Source: Paraburkholderia sp. HP33-1 (GTDB taxonomy: Bacteria; Pseudomonadota; Gammaproteobacteria; Burkholderiales; Burkholderiaceae). Taken from it: DNA of 64,000 nt. The stretch covers positions 2,480,001 through 2,544,000 of the forward strand of contig NZ_JAJEJR010000001.1 of NCBI RefSeq assembly GCF_021390595.1, read 5' to 3'. The notes beneath the pieces are model-generated. The model was not told the DNA's origin. It did no database searches and saw nothing but the letters and a program-made list of their open reading frames with translations. Within the stretch, counting starts at the first letter, position 1, and each line of letters starts with the position of its first letter. Below are positions 55,263-64,000 of this stretch, one piece after another. Made by a program: the position numbers and the translations under genes.

Positions 55263-55949
55263 TTACGCATGCGGGACCAGCGCTTCATACCATTGCACCA
55301 CTTGCTCGACCGCCTGGTCGACCGACATTGCGGAGGTATCGAGCAGCTTTGCATCCGCCGCGGGCTTGAGTGGTGCGGCCGAGCGCCGGCTGTCACGCTC
55401 GTCGCGCTCACGCAAATCCCGGAGCAAGTCATCTATATTAGCAGAAAATCCTTTTTGGATCAATTGCTTATACCGGCGTGTCGCGCGGGCCTCGACGCTT
55501 GCGGTCATGAACACCTTCAGGGCGGCATCCTGGAAGATCACGGTACCCATATCGCGGCCGTCGGCGACGAGCCCCGGCTCCTTGCGAAACGCCCGCTGGC
55601 GCGCCACCAGCGCGGATCGCACCGGCGCGTGCACAGCGATCGCCGAGGCGCGGCTGCCCACTTCCTCGGCGCGAATTTCGGTCGACACGTCGACCCCGTC
55701 GAGCTGCGCCAGCCCCTCGCGGAACGTGATATGGAGGTCGTCGATCAGTTTGACAAGTGCGTCGACGTCGTCCGCCGAAACGCCGTAGCGCAGGCTCGCA
55801 AGCGCCGCTAGCCGGTACAGCGCGCCGCTGTCGAGCAGGTGAAAGCCGAGGTTGGCGGCCACCATCGCGGCCACAGTGCCTTTGCCGGAGGCGCTGGGGC
55901 CGTCGATCGTGATGACGGGCGTCTGGTGAAAGGGACGGGTCGGTTTCAT
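55263..55949 (-). CDS. cmk: Cytidylate kinase
   Basis: The 228-residue kinase phosphorylates CMP and dCMP. The P-loop is [10 protein letters not shown] near residue 19. G-R-D-M-G-T-V-I-F is the substrate-binding segment, and R-A-x-R-R-Y-K-Q-L is in the LID region. It lies 46 bases after aroA in the long minus-strand block. Confidence 0.96.
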   Translation of the reverse strand: MKPTRPFHQTPVITIDGPSASGKGTVAAMVAANLGFHLLDSGALYRLAALASLRYGVSADDVDALVKLIDDLHITFREGLAQLDGVDVSTEIRAEEVGSRASAIAVHAPVRSALVARQRAFRKEPGLVADGRDMGTVIFQDAALKVFMTASVEARATRRYKQLIQKGFSANIDDLLRDLRERDERDSRRSAAPLKPAADAKLLDTSAMSVDQAVEQVVQWYEALVPHA

Positions 55950-55995
55950 CGAAAAAGTCGCACGTCAGGCGATTCGCAAGCGAATCTGGGTTGAA

Positions 55996-57300
55996 TCAGG
56001 GTTGTGCGAGCGCGGTGAAGCGCTCGAAGTAATCGGGGAACGTCTTGCCGACGCACTTCGGGTCGTTGATGCGGATCGGCACACCACCCAGGCTCACGAG
56101 CGAGAAGCACATCGCCATGCGGTGATCGTCGTAGGTGTCGATCGCCGCATTCGGGATCAGCTTTTCGGGCGGCGTGACGACGAGGAAATCTTCGCCCTCC
56201 TGCACTTTCGCGCCGACCTTGCGCAACTCGGTGGCCATCGCGGCGATGCGGTCGGTCTCCTTCACGCGCCAGCTCGCGATGTTGCGCAGTGTGCTCGTGC
56301 CGTCAGCGAACAGCGCGGCGACGGCGATCGTCATCGCGGCGTCGGGGATCAGGTTGAAGTCCATGTCGATCGGATCGAGCTTGCCGTGGTCGTTGCCGAC
56401 GCCGCGCACTTCGATCCAGTCATCGCCCATCTGCAGGTTCGCGCCCATTTTGATCAGGGCATCGGCAAAGCCGACGTCGCCCTGGATACTCGCGCGACCC
56501 ACGCCCTCCACTCTCAGCGGGCCGCCGCCGAGCGCGCCCGCGGCCAGGAAATACGACGCCGAAGAGGCATCGCCTTCGACCATGATCGTGCCCGGCGACT
56601 GATACCGCTGTCCTGCCGGCACGACGAACTGATGCCAGCCGTGACGCTCGACCTTGATGCCGAAGCGCTCCATCAGCTTGATCGTGATCTCGATATACGG
56701 CTTCGAGATCAGTTCGCCGTCGACCTGCACGGTGGTGACGCCGCTCGCCGTGCGTAGCAGCGGCAGCGTCATCATCAGCGATGTCAGGAACTGGCTCGAC
56801 ACGTCGCCGCGCACGCGGATCGGCGCATCGGCCGCGATCTGCGCGGGGCGGATGCGCAGCGGCGGATAACCTTCGTTCTGCTCGTAATCGATCTTCGCGC
56901 CGATCTGGCGCAGGCCGTCGACGAGATCGCCGATCGGCCGCTCGTGCATACGCGGCACGCCGTGGATCCGGTAGTCGCCGCCGTTCACGGCAAGCGCCGC
57001 GGTCAGCGGGCGGACCGCCGTGCCCGCGTTGCCGAGGAACAGGTCGGCCGTGCGCGCGGTGAACGCGCCACGTGTGCCGGTCACGACGCAGGTATCGCCG
57101 TCACGCTTCAGACGCACGCCGAGCTTTTCGAGCGCGTCGAGCATCACGCGGGTGTCGTCGGAATCGAGCAGGTTCGTGATCGTCGTGTCGCCTTCGGCGA
57201 GCGCAGCGAGCAGCAGCACGCGGTTCGAGATGCTCTTCGAGCCAGGCAGACGAACCGTGCCGACCGCACGGGAAAAAGGTCCGAGATCGAGGAATTCCAT
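55996..57300 (-). CDS. aroA: 3-phosphoshikimate 1-carboxyvinyltransferase (EPSP synthase)
   Basis: This 434-residue shikimate-pathway enzyme joins shikimate-3-phosphate and PEP. Conserved parts are [29 protein letters not shown] and [10 protein letters not shown]. The class I L-G-N-A-G-T-A motif is present. It lies 18 bases after the prephenate dehydrogenase gene. Confidence 0.97.
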   Translation of the reverse strand: MEFLDLGPFSRAVGTVRLPGSKSISNRVLLLAALAEGDTTITNLLDSDDTRVMLDALEKLGVRLKRDGDTCVVTGTRGAFTARTADLFLGNAGTAVRPLTAALAVNGGDYRIHGVPRMHERPIGDLVDGLRQIGAKIDYEQNEGYPPLRIRPAQIAADAPIRVRGDVSSQFLTSLMMTLPLLRTASGVTTVQVDGELISKPYIEITIKLMERFGIKVERHGWHQFVVPAGQRYQSPGTIMVEGDASSASYFLAAGALGGGPLRVEGVGRASIQGDVGFADALIKMGANLQMGDDWIEVRGVGNDHGKLDPIDMDFNLIPDAAMTIAVAALFADGTSTLRNIASWRVKETDRIAAMATELRKVGAKVQEGEDFLVVTPPEKLIPNAAIDTYDDHRMAMCFSLVSLGGVPIRINDPKCVGKTFPDYFERFTALAQP

Positions 57301-57318
57301 GATGAGTCCAGTTTCCGG

Positions 57319-58260
57319 TTATTTCGACGCGTCGCTGCCGGCCACGCCAGCCGCGCGCTGCTCCTGCCACTGACTGCGCGCGACGCGCGAACGGGCGAAC
57401 ACGGCTTCGAGCGCGGCGCCGTCACCGGCTTCGATCGCCGTTCGCAGGCGCGCGAGCACCGCGGTGTACGCATCGAGCTCGTCGAGAAGCGCCGCGCGAT
57501 TGGCAACGCATACGTCGCGCCACATCTCCGGACTCGACGCCGCGATGCGCGTAAAGTCGCGAAAGCCGCCCGCCGCGAACGAGAACTTCAACGCGGCATC
57601 GGGCGAATTGAGGATCTGCTCGACGAGCGCGAACGACAGCACGTGCGGCAGATGACTGACCGACGCGAACACCCGATCGTGCTGCTGGGGCGTCATCTCT
57701 CGCACGAGCGCGCCGGTGGCGCGCCACATCGCCGCGACGCGCTGGACCGCTTCCGGCGTGTTCTCCGGCAGCGGGCACAGCACGACGTTGCGATTCACGT
57801 ACAGATCGGGCAACGCGGCATCGACGCCACTCGACTCGCGGCCCGCGATCGGATGGCCCGGCACAAACTGACCGATCCGCTCACCAAGCGCCGCGCGCGC
57901 GGCGGCGACCACGTCAGACTTGGTGCTCCCTGCGTCGGTGACGATCGTGTCGGCGTCGAGATACGGCGCGATGCGTTCGAGCAGCGGCTGTGTCTGCGCG
58001 ACGGGCGCCGCGAGCAGCACGAAGTCCGCGTCCGCGAGCGCGTCGCGCAGCGCGGCGTCGTCGTTGAGTGCCGCGGCGCCGTCGATCACACCGAGCGCCA
58101 ACGCGCGCTCGCTCGACGCGGAAGTCCGTCCCACGCCAATCACCGCGCGCGTCCCGCCGGCCTCGCCACGTTCACGCAACGCGCGCGCGAGCGATCCGCC
58201 GATCAGGCCGACACCAAAAATCACCAGCTTGTTAAAAGAAAACGCGGCCACGTCGGTCAC
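57319..58260 (-). CDS. tyrA: Prephenate dehydrogenase
   Basis: The 313-residue NAD(P)-dependent enzyme of tyrosine synthesis starts with the dinucleotide fold F-G-V-G-L-I-G-G-S-L-A-R-A-L. The catalytic region G-H-P-I-A-G-R-E-S-S-G-V and P-Q-Q-H-D-R-V-F-A-x-V-S-H-L-P-H are typical. It has no chorismate mutase domain, which is supplied by PheA. Arogenate or prephenate preference is not evident. Confidence 0.95.
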   Translation of the reverse strand: MTDVAAFSFNKLVIFGVGLIGGSLARALRERGEAGGTRAVIGVGRTSASSERALALGVIDGAAALNDDAALRDALADADFVLLAAPVAQTQPLLERIAPYLDADTIVTDAGSTKSDVVAAARAALGERIGQFVPGHPIAGRESSGVDAALPDLYVNRNVVLCPLPENTPEAVQRVAAMWRATGALVREMTPQQHDRVFASVSHLPHVLSFALVEQILNSPDAALKFSFAAGGFRDFTRIAASSPEMWRDVCVANRAALLDELDAYTAVLARLRTAIEAGDGAALEAVFARSRVARSQWQEQRAAGVAGSDASK

Positions 58261-58313
58261 ACAATAAGCGCGCCGCTCCTGCCGGCCGGACGCGCGGGGT
58301 CAAGGATCAATGC

Positions 58314-59435
58314 TTACGCTGCGGCAGGCTCGGCAAGCGTCTTTTCGAGCGCCGCGAGGAACGCTTCGTTTTCCTCCGGCAGGCCGATCGTGATGCGCAG
58401 CCACTGCGGCAAACCGTAGTTGCCGACCGGTCGCACGATCACGGCCTGCTTCAGCAGCGCAAGATTCACGCGGGCGCCGGCTTTGTCATCGCCGCCGACG
58501 CGCACGAGCACAAAGTTTCCTGCGGACGGCACGTATTCGAGACCGAGCTTGTCGAACGCCTCGGTCAGAAGCTTATAGCCCTGCGCATTCAACGCCGCGC
58601 TTTTTTCCAGAAATGCGTTGTCGCTCAGCGCCGCAATCGCCGCGGCTTGCGCAAGCGTATTCACGTTGAACGGCTGTCGCAGACGATTCAGCAGATCGGT
58701 CAACCCGGGCTGCGCGATTGCGAAGCCGATCCGCAGGCCCGCGAGGCCGAACGCCTTCGAGAACGTGCGCGACACCAGCAGGTTCGGATAGCGGCGCACC
58801 CAGTCGATCGAGTCGTAGCGCTTGTCCGCCGACAGATACTCGGTGTACGCCTCGTCGAGCACGACGACCACGTGACCCGGCACCTTGTCGAGAAACGCCT
58901 CGAGCGACGGACCGTCGACGAACGTGCCGGTCGGATTGTTCGGATTCGCGACGAACACGAGACGCGTGTCGTCGTCGATCGCAGCGAGCATCGCGGCGAG
59001 GTCATGACCGTAGCGCACGGCCGGCACCACGATCGCGCGCGCCCCGACGCCTTGCGTCGCGAGTGCGTACACCGCGAACGAATACTGTGAGAACACGACC
59101 GCCTGGCCCTTCTCGACGAACGCATGCGCAGCGAGTTCGAGGATGTCGTTGCTGCCGTTGCCGAGCGTGATCCATTCGGCCGGCACGCCGTAGCGCGCGG
59201 CGAGCGCCGCCTTCAGCTCGAAGCCGTTCGAGTCCGGATAGCGGCCGAGACCGGCGATCGCCTGCGCCATCGCGCGCTGCGCGGACTCGGGCATGCCGAG
59301 CGGGTTTTCGTTCGATGCCAGCTTCACGATGCTCGCCTCTTCGAGACCGAACTCGCGGGCCACTTCCGAAATCGGCTTGCCGGCGATGTACGGCGCGATC
59401 GCACGCACATAGGAAGGGCCGAAAGACGCTGTCAT
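58314..59435 (-). CDS. hisC: Histidinol-phosphate aminotransferase, aromatic-pathway copy
   Basis: This 373-residue PLP enzyme of fold type I has the lysine in S-R-T-F-S-K-A-F-G-L-A-G-L-R-I-G, and N-P-N-N-P-T-G-T-F is the cofactor-binding segment. Placed between pheA and tyrA, it probably serves aromatic amino acid transamination as well as, or instead of, histidine synthesis. The start at 59435 has GGAG upstream. Confidence 0.93.
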   Translation of the reverse strand: MTASFGPSYVRAIAPYIAGKPISEVAREFGLEEASIVKLASNENPLGMPESAQRAMAQAIAGLGRYPDSNGFELKAALAARYGVPAEWITLGNGSNDILELAAHAFVEKGQAVVFSQYSFAVYALATQGVGARAIVVPAVRYGHDLAAMLAAIDDDTRLVFVANPNNPTGTFVDGPSLEAFLDKVPGHVVVVLDEAYTEYLSADKRYDSIDWVRRYPNLLVSRTFSKAFGLAGLRIGFAIAQPGLTDLLNRLRQPFNVNTLAQAAAIAALSDNAFLEKSAALNAQGYKLLTEAFDKLGLEYVPSAGNFVLVRVGGDDKAGARVNLALLKQAVIVRPVGNYGLPQWLRITIGLPEENEAFLAALEKTLAEPAAA

Positions 59436-59516
59436 GAAAAATCTCCGAACGACGATGGATAGTGAATCTGCTTTCGGGCAGCGCACGCGACGCCGCCCAG
59501 ACTGCGCTGCCAGCCC

Positions 59517-60596
59517 CTAGCGGGCGCGCGGATACGAGCCGAGTATCTTCAGGAACGCGGCCTTCTCACCGAGCCCAGCGAGTGCGGCGGCCACGGCCGG
59601 ATCGTCGCGATGGCCCTCGACGTCGATATAGAAGTAGTACTCCCACGTGCCGATGCGCGCCGGACGCGATTCGAAACGTGTCATCGACACGCCGTGGCGC
59701 GCGAGCGGCTCGAGCAGCTTGACCATCGCGCCCGGTTCGTTCGCGACCGACGCGATCAGCGAGGTCTGGTCGTAGCCGCTCGGACCGGTCGGCTCCTTGC
59801 CGATCATCACGAAGCGCGTGCGGTTGTGCGGATCGTCCTGGATCAGCGCGTTGGTGACCTGCAGGCCGTAGTGGATCGCGGCGCGATCGCCCGCGATGGC
59901 CGCGACAGTCGGATCTTCGGCCGCCATCCGTGCGGCTTCCGCATTGCTCGACACCGCCTGGCGCTCGAGGTGCGGAGCGTTGGTCGACAGCCAGCGCTGG
60001 CACTGCGCGAGCGCCTGCGCGTGCGCGCACACGCGCGTAACGCCGGCGAGCCCGTTTTGCGTGAGCAGATTGTGATGAATCGGCAAAGCGAGTTCGCCGC
60101 CGATGGTCAGTTGCGTTTGCAGCAGCAGATCCAGTGTGCGCGACACCGCGCCTTCGGTCGAATTCTCGACTGGCACGACGCCGTAGTCGGCGGCGCCCGC
60201 CTCGACCGAGCGGAATACTTCGTCGATCGAAGGGCACGGCAGACCTTCGATCGACTGACCGAAGTACTCGTGCATCGCCTGCTCGGTATAGGTGCCGACC
60301 GGTCCGAGGTAGGCGGCCTTGATGGTCTTTTCGAGCGCGCGGCTCGCCGCCATGATCTCGCGCCAGATCGCGCCGATGTGTTCGTCCGAGAGCGGCCCCG
60401 CGCTCATTTCCTGCAGGCGCGCGATCACCTGCATCTCGCGCTCGGGTCGGAACACCGGCGCGTTGAAATGCTTCTTGACCTCGCCCACTTCGAGCGCGAC
60501 CGAGGCGCGCTGGTTCAGGAGCGCGATCAGCTGCGCGTCGAGCGCGTCGATACGATCGCGCAGAGGTTTGAGTCGTGTATTGAGTTCGTCGTCCAT
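59517..60596 (-). CDS. pheA: Bifunctional chorismate mutase / prephenate dehydratase
   Basis: The 359-residue P-protein has three parts: AroQ chorismate mutase (about 1-90, L-R-D-R-I-D-A-L-D-A-Q-L-I), prephenate dehydratase (about 95-275, with G-P-V-G-T-Y-T-E-Q-A and V-P-V-E-N-S-T-E-G) and a C-terminal ACT domain carrying E-S-R-P, where phenylalanine acts as feedback inhibitor. It makes phenylpyruvate from chorismate. It lies 63 bases after serC. Confidence 0.96.
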   Translation of the reverse strand: MDDELNTRLKPLRDRIDALDAQLIALLNQRASVALEVGEVKKHFNAPVFRPEREMQVIARLQEMSAGPLSDEHIGAIWREIMAASRALEKTIKAAYLGPVGTYTEQAMHEYFGQSIEGLPCPSIDEVFRSVEAGAADYGVVPVENSTEGAVSRTLDLLLQTQLTIGGELALPIHHNLLTQNGLAGVTRVCAHAQALAQCQRWLSTNAPHLERQAVSSNAEAARMAAEDPTVAAIAGDRAAIHYGLQVTNALIQDDPHNRTRFVMIGKEPTGPSGYDQTSLIASVANEPGAMVKLLEPLARHGVSMTRFESRPARIGTWEYYFYIDVEGHRDDPAVAAALAGLGEKAAFLKILGSYPRAR

Positions 60597-60659
60597 GCGT
60601 GAAAACGGCCCTGCCGGGTAACTGCTGGAAAAGTGCGCGCGCCTGCCGGTCAGTGTGAC

Positions 60660-61742
60660 TCAGGCGCTCCGCTGTTCGAATTCCTTCATGTATTCGACAA
60701 GCGCTTTGACGCCTTCGAGCGGGACGGCGTTATAAATCGACGCCCGCATGCCGCCGACGGACTTGTGGCCCTTTAGCTGCACCAATCCCCGCGCTTTCGC
60801 GCCGGACAGGAAATCTTCGTTGCGCGACTCGTCGGCGAGGAAGAACGGTACGTTCATCCGCGAGCGCGAGCCACGCTCGACCTTGTTCAGATAGAAGCTG
60901 CTCGAGTCGATCGTGTCGTACAGCAGCTTCGCTTTTTCGAGGTTGCGCGCCTCCATCGCCACGAGGCCGCCCTGCTTCTTCAACCACTTGAACACGAGCC
61001 CGGCGATGTAGATCGCGTAGGTGGGCGGCGTGTTGTACATCGAATTGTTCTCGGCGACGGTCTTCCATTCGAACGCGGACGGGCAGATCGGCATCGCGCG
61101 ATCGAGCATGTCCTCACGCACGATCACGACCGTGACGCCGGCCATGCCGATGTTCTTCTGCGCACCGCCGAATAGCACGCCGTATTTGGCGATGTCCATC
61201 GGGCGAGACAGGATATGCGACGACGCGTCCGCGACAAGCGGAATGTCGCCGAGGTCGGGAATCTCGAACGTTTCGACGCCGTGAATGGTCTCGTTCGTGC
61301 ACAGGTGCACGTAGGCCGGATCGTCCGAGAGCTGCCACTCCGAACGCGCCGGCGCACGGGTGAAGCCCTCGGCCGTCTTGCCGGTCGCGGCCAGATGAAC
61401 GCTGCCGTATTTTTCCGCTTCCTTGAACGACTTCTGCGACCACGAACCGGTCACGACGAAATCCGCGCGCGGTTTCGAGCCGAGCAGATTCATGGGCACG
61501 ATCGCGTTTTCGCCGAGCCCGCCACCCTGCAAAAACAGGATGCGGTGACTTGCCGGTACCCGCAGCAGCTCGCGCAGGTCTGTCAGCGCTTCCTCGTGGA
61601 TCGACATGAATTCCTTGCCGCGATGGCTCATTTCCATCACGCTCATACCGCTGCCTTGCCAGTTCAGCATCTCGTCGGCTGCCTGGCGCAGCACTTCTTC
61701 GGGCATGGCCGCCGGGCCGGCGGAGAAATTAAAGACGCGCAT
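60660..61742 (-). CDS. serC: Phosphoserine aminotransferase
   Basis: This 360-residue PLP enzyme of serine and pyridoxine synthesis starts [14 protein letters not shown]. The cofactor lysine is in [12 protein letters not shown], and [10 protein letters not shown] is conserved. It opens the serC-pheA-hisC-tyrA-aroA-cmk string. The 236-base stretch before it holds a terminator for the DUF2059 gene. Confidence 0.97.
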   Translation of the reverse strand: MRVFNFSAGPAAMPEEVLRQAADEMLNWQGSGMSVMEMSHRGKEFMSIHEEALTDLRELLRVPASHRILFLQGGGLGENAIVPMNLLGSKPRADFVVTGSWSQKSFKEAEKYGSVHLAATGKTAEGFTRAPARSEWQLSDDPAYVHLCTNETIHGVETFEIPDLGDIPLVADASSHILSRPMDIAKYGVLFGGAQKNIGMAGVTVVIVREDMLDRAMPICPSAFEWKTVAENNSMYNTPPTYAIYIAGLVFKWLKKQGGLVAMEARNLEKAKLLYDTIDSSSFYLNKVERGSRSRMNVPFFLADESRNEDFLSGAKARGLVQLKGHKSVGGMRASIYNAVPLEGVKALVEYMKEFEQRSA

Positions 61743-61818
61743 GTGAGGTCCTGGAAGCGGTGCGAATAAAGCGGAGTCGCGCGAAAAGCGGCGAAAAGAT
61801 CTGCGAAATTACTCGCCG

Positions 61819-61859
61819 AAAAAAGAAAATGACCGTCTGCGCCAGTGCGCAAACGGCCA
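61819..61859 (-). terminator. Probable terminator after the DUF2059 gene
   Basis: TGACCGTCTGCGC and GCGCAAACGGCCA pair with two mismatches around a four-base loop. On the minus strand the stem leads into a T-rich run broken by one C. Confidence 0.55.
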
Positions 61860-61978
61860 TTATCGCATTGTCGCCGCCAACCCGCCACGCCGTATGGTCC
61901 AGCGGGTGCGCCTGCCGGGCACTTACCCGGCGGACGCGGCGTCAGGCTGCCTGCTCAACGCAGCCTTGCGAGCGGAAC

Positions 61979-62584
61979 TTACTTGGCAGCCGGCTTGACC
62001 GATGCGACTTCCTTGTCGGCCTGGTCACGCGTTGCCTTGATCGATTCCGGCATGTACTTCTGCATCAGGCTGTTCACGACGTCGCGGCCAACCTGGTCTT
62101 GCACCTGGATGAACTTGCGGCCGGTCGGGCTCTTGTAGAACGTGGTCAGATCCTTGATTTCCGACGTGCTGTAGTACTTCGCGTACGCGTCGTACTGAGC
62201 CTGCATTGCGTCCTGGCGGAAAGAGTCGGTTGCGAAGACCTGGCCCGCGCTGTCGACCAGCTTCGGCACCGAGTTCTTCTGCAACGTCGGCACGGCCGCC
62301 TGCTTCTGCTTGTCCGTCATCGTCTTGTTCTCGGTCAGCGCGTCCGACAGGATTGCCGGCACGAGCTGCTTGGCCTGCATCTGCGCGCTGTTGCCGATTG
62401 CACCAACCAGCTTCTGCGCGTCGATGGCGTCGAGCAGATCCTTGATGGCAGCCTGCTTGGCCGGATCAACCGGTGCTGCTGCAGCAGCCGGAGCTGCGGG
62501 CGCCTGGTTTTGCAGCGCTTGAGCCATGGCGAAGGTCGGCACGATGGCAGCCAGCAACATCAGTTGTTTGAATCGTTTTTGCAT
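61979..62584 (-). CDS. DUF2059 exported protein
   Basis: The 201-residue protein has a signal peptide ending A-M-A-Q (about residue 21), a short Ala/Pro linker and a helical DUF2059 domain (about 35-190). The conserved end is F-Y-K-S-P-T-G-R-K-F-I-Q-V-Q. The function is unknown. Two ATG codons are adjacent; the second is chosen because GGGAG lies five bases upstream, while the first is only two. It sits between gyrA and serC in the conserved supra-operon. Confidence 0.88.
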   Translation of the reverse strand: MQKRFKQLMLLAAIVPTFAMAQALQNQAPAAPAAAAAPVDPAKQAAIKDLLDAIDAQKLVGAIGNSAQMQAKQLVPAILSDALTENKTMTDKQKQAAVPTLQKNSVPKLVDSAGQVFATDSFRQDAMQAQYDAYAKYYSTSEIKDLTTFYKSPTGRKFIQVQDQVGRDVVNSLMQKYMPESIKATRDQADKEVASVKPAAK

Positions 62585-62708
62585 CATTACTCCCTAAGAG
62601 AAATTAACTTGAACTGCACGCTGCATGGGAAAGCGTACCGGCCCGATACGCGGTGACCCGCAGCGTAGCTTCAACGTATTAACTGAGACTGAAAGCCACT
62701 GGCACGGA

Positions 62709-64000
62709 TCAAGCCGCACCGCCACTCTCGCCGCCGTTGTCACCTTCAGCGGAGCCGTCGGAATCGCTTTCCGACTCGCCCTCGGCCTCAGCAACCTGTT
62801 GCAGACCAGACAGCTTGGTCCCTTCGTCAAGGCTGATGAGTGTAACACCTTGCGTTGCGCGTCCCATTTCGCGGATTTCCGACACGCGCGTGCGAATCAG
62901 CACGCCCGTCGTAGTAATCAGCATGATCTGCGCTTCCGGATCCACCAGCGTCGCGGCAACCACCTTGCCATTGCGCTCCGAGGTCTGGATCGCGATCATG
63001 CCCTTCGTGCCGCGGCCGTGACGCGTGTACTCAGTGATCGGCGTGCGCTTGCCGAAGCCGTTCTCGGTCGCAGTGAGCACCGACTGCTGCTCGTCGCCGG
63101 CCACCAGCAACGCGATGACGTTCTGACTGTCCTCAAGCTGCATGCCGCGCACGCCGCGCGCCTCGCGGCCCATCGGACGCACGTCGTTTTCGTCGAAGCG
63201 CACCGCCTTGCCGGAATCCGAGAACAGCATGACGTCGTGCTGGCCGTCGGTGATCGCGGCGCCGATCAGGTAATCGCCCTCATCGAGACCGACCGCAATA
63301 ATACCCTTGCGCAGCGGCCGGCTGAATGCTTCCAGCGGCGTCTTTTTTACCGTTCCTAACGCGGTGGCCATGAACACGAACTTGTCGGCCGAGAATTCCT
63401 TGACCGGCAGCACAACCGTGATCTTTTCACCTTCCTGCAGCGGGAACATATTGACGATCGGCCGGCCGCGCGAATTGCGCGAACCCTGCGGCACTTCGTA
63501 GACCTTGACCCAGTACACGCGGCCGCGGTTCGAGAAGCACAGGATGTGGTCGTGCGTATTGGCGATGAATAGCGTGTCGATCCAGTCGTCTTCCTTCATG
63601 GAAGTGGCCTGCTTGCCACGACCACCGCGCTTCTGGGCCCGATATTCGGACAACGGCTGCGATTTCACGTAGCCCGCGTGCGACATCGTCACGACCATTT
63701 CCTGCGGCGTGATCAGATCTTCGGTGTTCAGCTCGGTCGCGTTCAGCTCGATCTTCGAGCGGCGCGCATCACCGAATTCGGCCTTGATCGACGTGAGTTC
63801 GTCGACGATGATCGCCGAGATCCGTTCCGGACGAGCCAGAATGTCGAGCAGGTCGGCAATCTGCGCCATCACGTCGCGGTATTCCCCGATGATCTTGTCC
63901 TGCTCGAGACCGGTCAGGCGCTGCAGACGCATCTGCAGGATTTCCTGGGCCTGGGTATCGGACAGACGGTAGAGCCCGTCAGCCTGCATACCAAACGACG
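62709..64000 (-). CDS. gyrA: DNA gyrase subunit A, C-terminal part (cut by window)
   Basis: Only the last 429 residues are present; the catalytic tyrosine region lies beyond the window. Visible are the end of the breakage-reunion domain (L-Q-M-R-L-Q-R-L-T-G-L-E), the GyrA-box Q-K-R-G-G-R-G-K that wraps DNA, and the six-bladed pinwheel with repeated G-R-x-x-x-x-x-x-E-V-P. An acidic Glu/Ser/Asp/Gly-rich tail follows. The GyrA-box favours gyrase over topoisomerase IV ParC. Confidence 0.96.
   Translation of the reverse strand, partial: SFGMQADGLYRLSDTQAQEILQMRLQRLTGLEQDKIIGEYRDVMAQIADLLDILARPERISAIIVDELTSIKAEFGDARRSKIELNATELNTEDLITPQEMVVTMSHAGYVKSQPLSEYRAQKRGGRGKQATSMKEDDWIDTLFIANTHDHILCFSNRGRVYWVKVYEVPQGSRNSRGRPIVNMFPLQEGEKITVVLPVKEFSADKFVFMATALGTVKKTPLEAFSRPLRKGIIAVGLDEGDYLIGAAITDGQHDVMLFSDSGKAVRFDENDVRPMGREARGVRGMQLEDSQNVIALLVAGDEQQSVLTATENGFGKRTPITEYTRHGRGTKGMIAIQTSERNGKVVAATLVDPEAQIMLITTTGVLIRTRVSEIREMGRATQGVTLISLDEGTKLSGLQQVAEAEGESESDSDGSAEGDNGGESGGAA

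Overview
This is a 64 kb piece of a high-GC chromosome. Gene content and order point to a betaproteobacterium of the Burkholderia/Paraburkholderia group. The evidence is the rpsP-rimM-trmD-rplS block, the gyrA-(DUF2059)-serC-pheA-hisC-tyrA-aroA-cmk-rpsA-ihfB supra-operon, the lapA-lapB-ugd-hldA-hldD run, metNIQ, and etfBA with an acyl-CoA dehydrogenase. The genus is an inference from gene order and protein resemblance. I saw no rRNA, tRNA, CRISPR array, insertion sequence or prophage.

Layout. 1-8.2 kb: phospholipase D-like protein (cut by the window edge), fumC, a thioesterase, a 46-residue lipoprotein, an ArsR-like regulator, a large FecR/DUF6600 surface protein, and thyA. 8.5-18.4 kb: a self-contained accessory locus (below). 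18.4-29.7 kb: folA, pmbA, yjgA, mog, orn, an M48 protease, rsgA, a DUF2007 protein, a CobD/CbiB-like membrane protein, a Nudix hydrolase and the rpsP operon. 29.8-47.5 kb: a sorbosone-dehydrogenase-like protein, a TM2 protein, a radical SAM protein, an Lrp regulator divergent from dadA, acyl-CoA dehydrogenase plus etfBA, metNIQ, a lysophospholipase-like hydrolase, an enoyl-CoA hydratase, a deacetylase-family protein, a lytic transglycosylase, cysM and a small ComEA-type protein. 47.6-64 kb: heptose, UDP-glucuronate and LPS-assembly genes, then the long minus-strand translation/aromatic amino acid block ending in gyrA, which is cut by the window edge.

The standout is 8.5-18.4 kb, between thyA and folA. 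Seven consecutive secreted-protein genes (10421-16833) match, in order and type, a functional amyloid (Fap) operon. They are two small exported proteins, a three-repeat FapB-like protein, a larger three-repeat Ser/Gly/Tyr-rich FapC-like protein, a C39 cysteine protease (FapD-like), a FapE-like protein, and a coiled-coil plus outer-membrane beta-barrel protein (FapF-like). Two paralogous sigma-54 activators with VpsR-type N-termini flank the operon, one divergent and one directly downstream. The operon start has a near-consensus -24/-12 promoter, an IHF-like site and an 18-bp perfect palindrome at the expected upstream-activator position. The parts read as one regulated unit: activators open the promoter, subunits are exported to the periplasm, the C39 protease acts there, and the beta-barrel carries subunits to the surface.

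The locus differs from the Pseudomonas type in having an extra early gene, no C-terminal CxxC in the subunits, a long low-complexity insert in the main subunit, a double-glycine-like C39 motif in the first gene, and sigma-54 control. Its function as an amyloid is inferred from sequence and gene order only.
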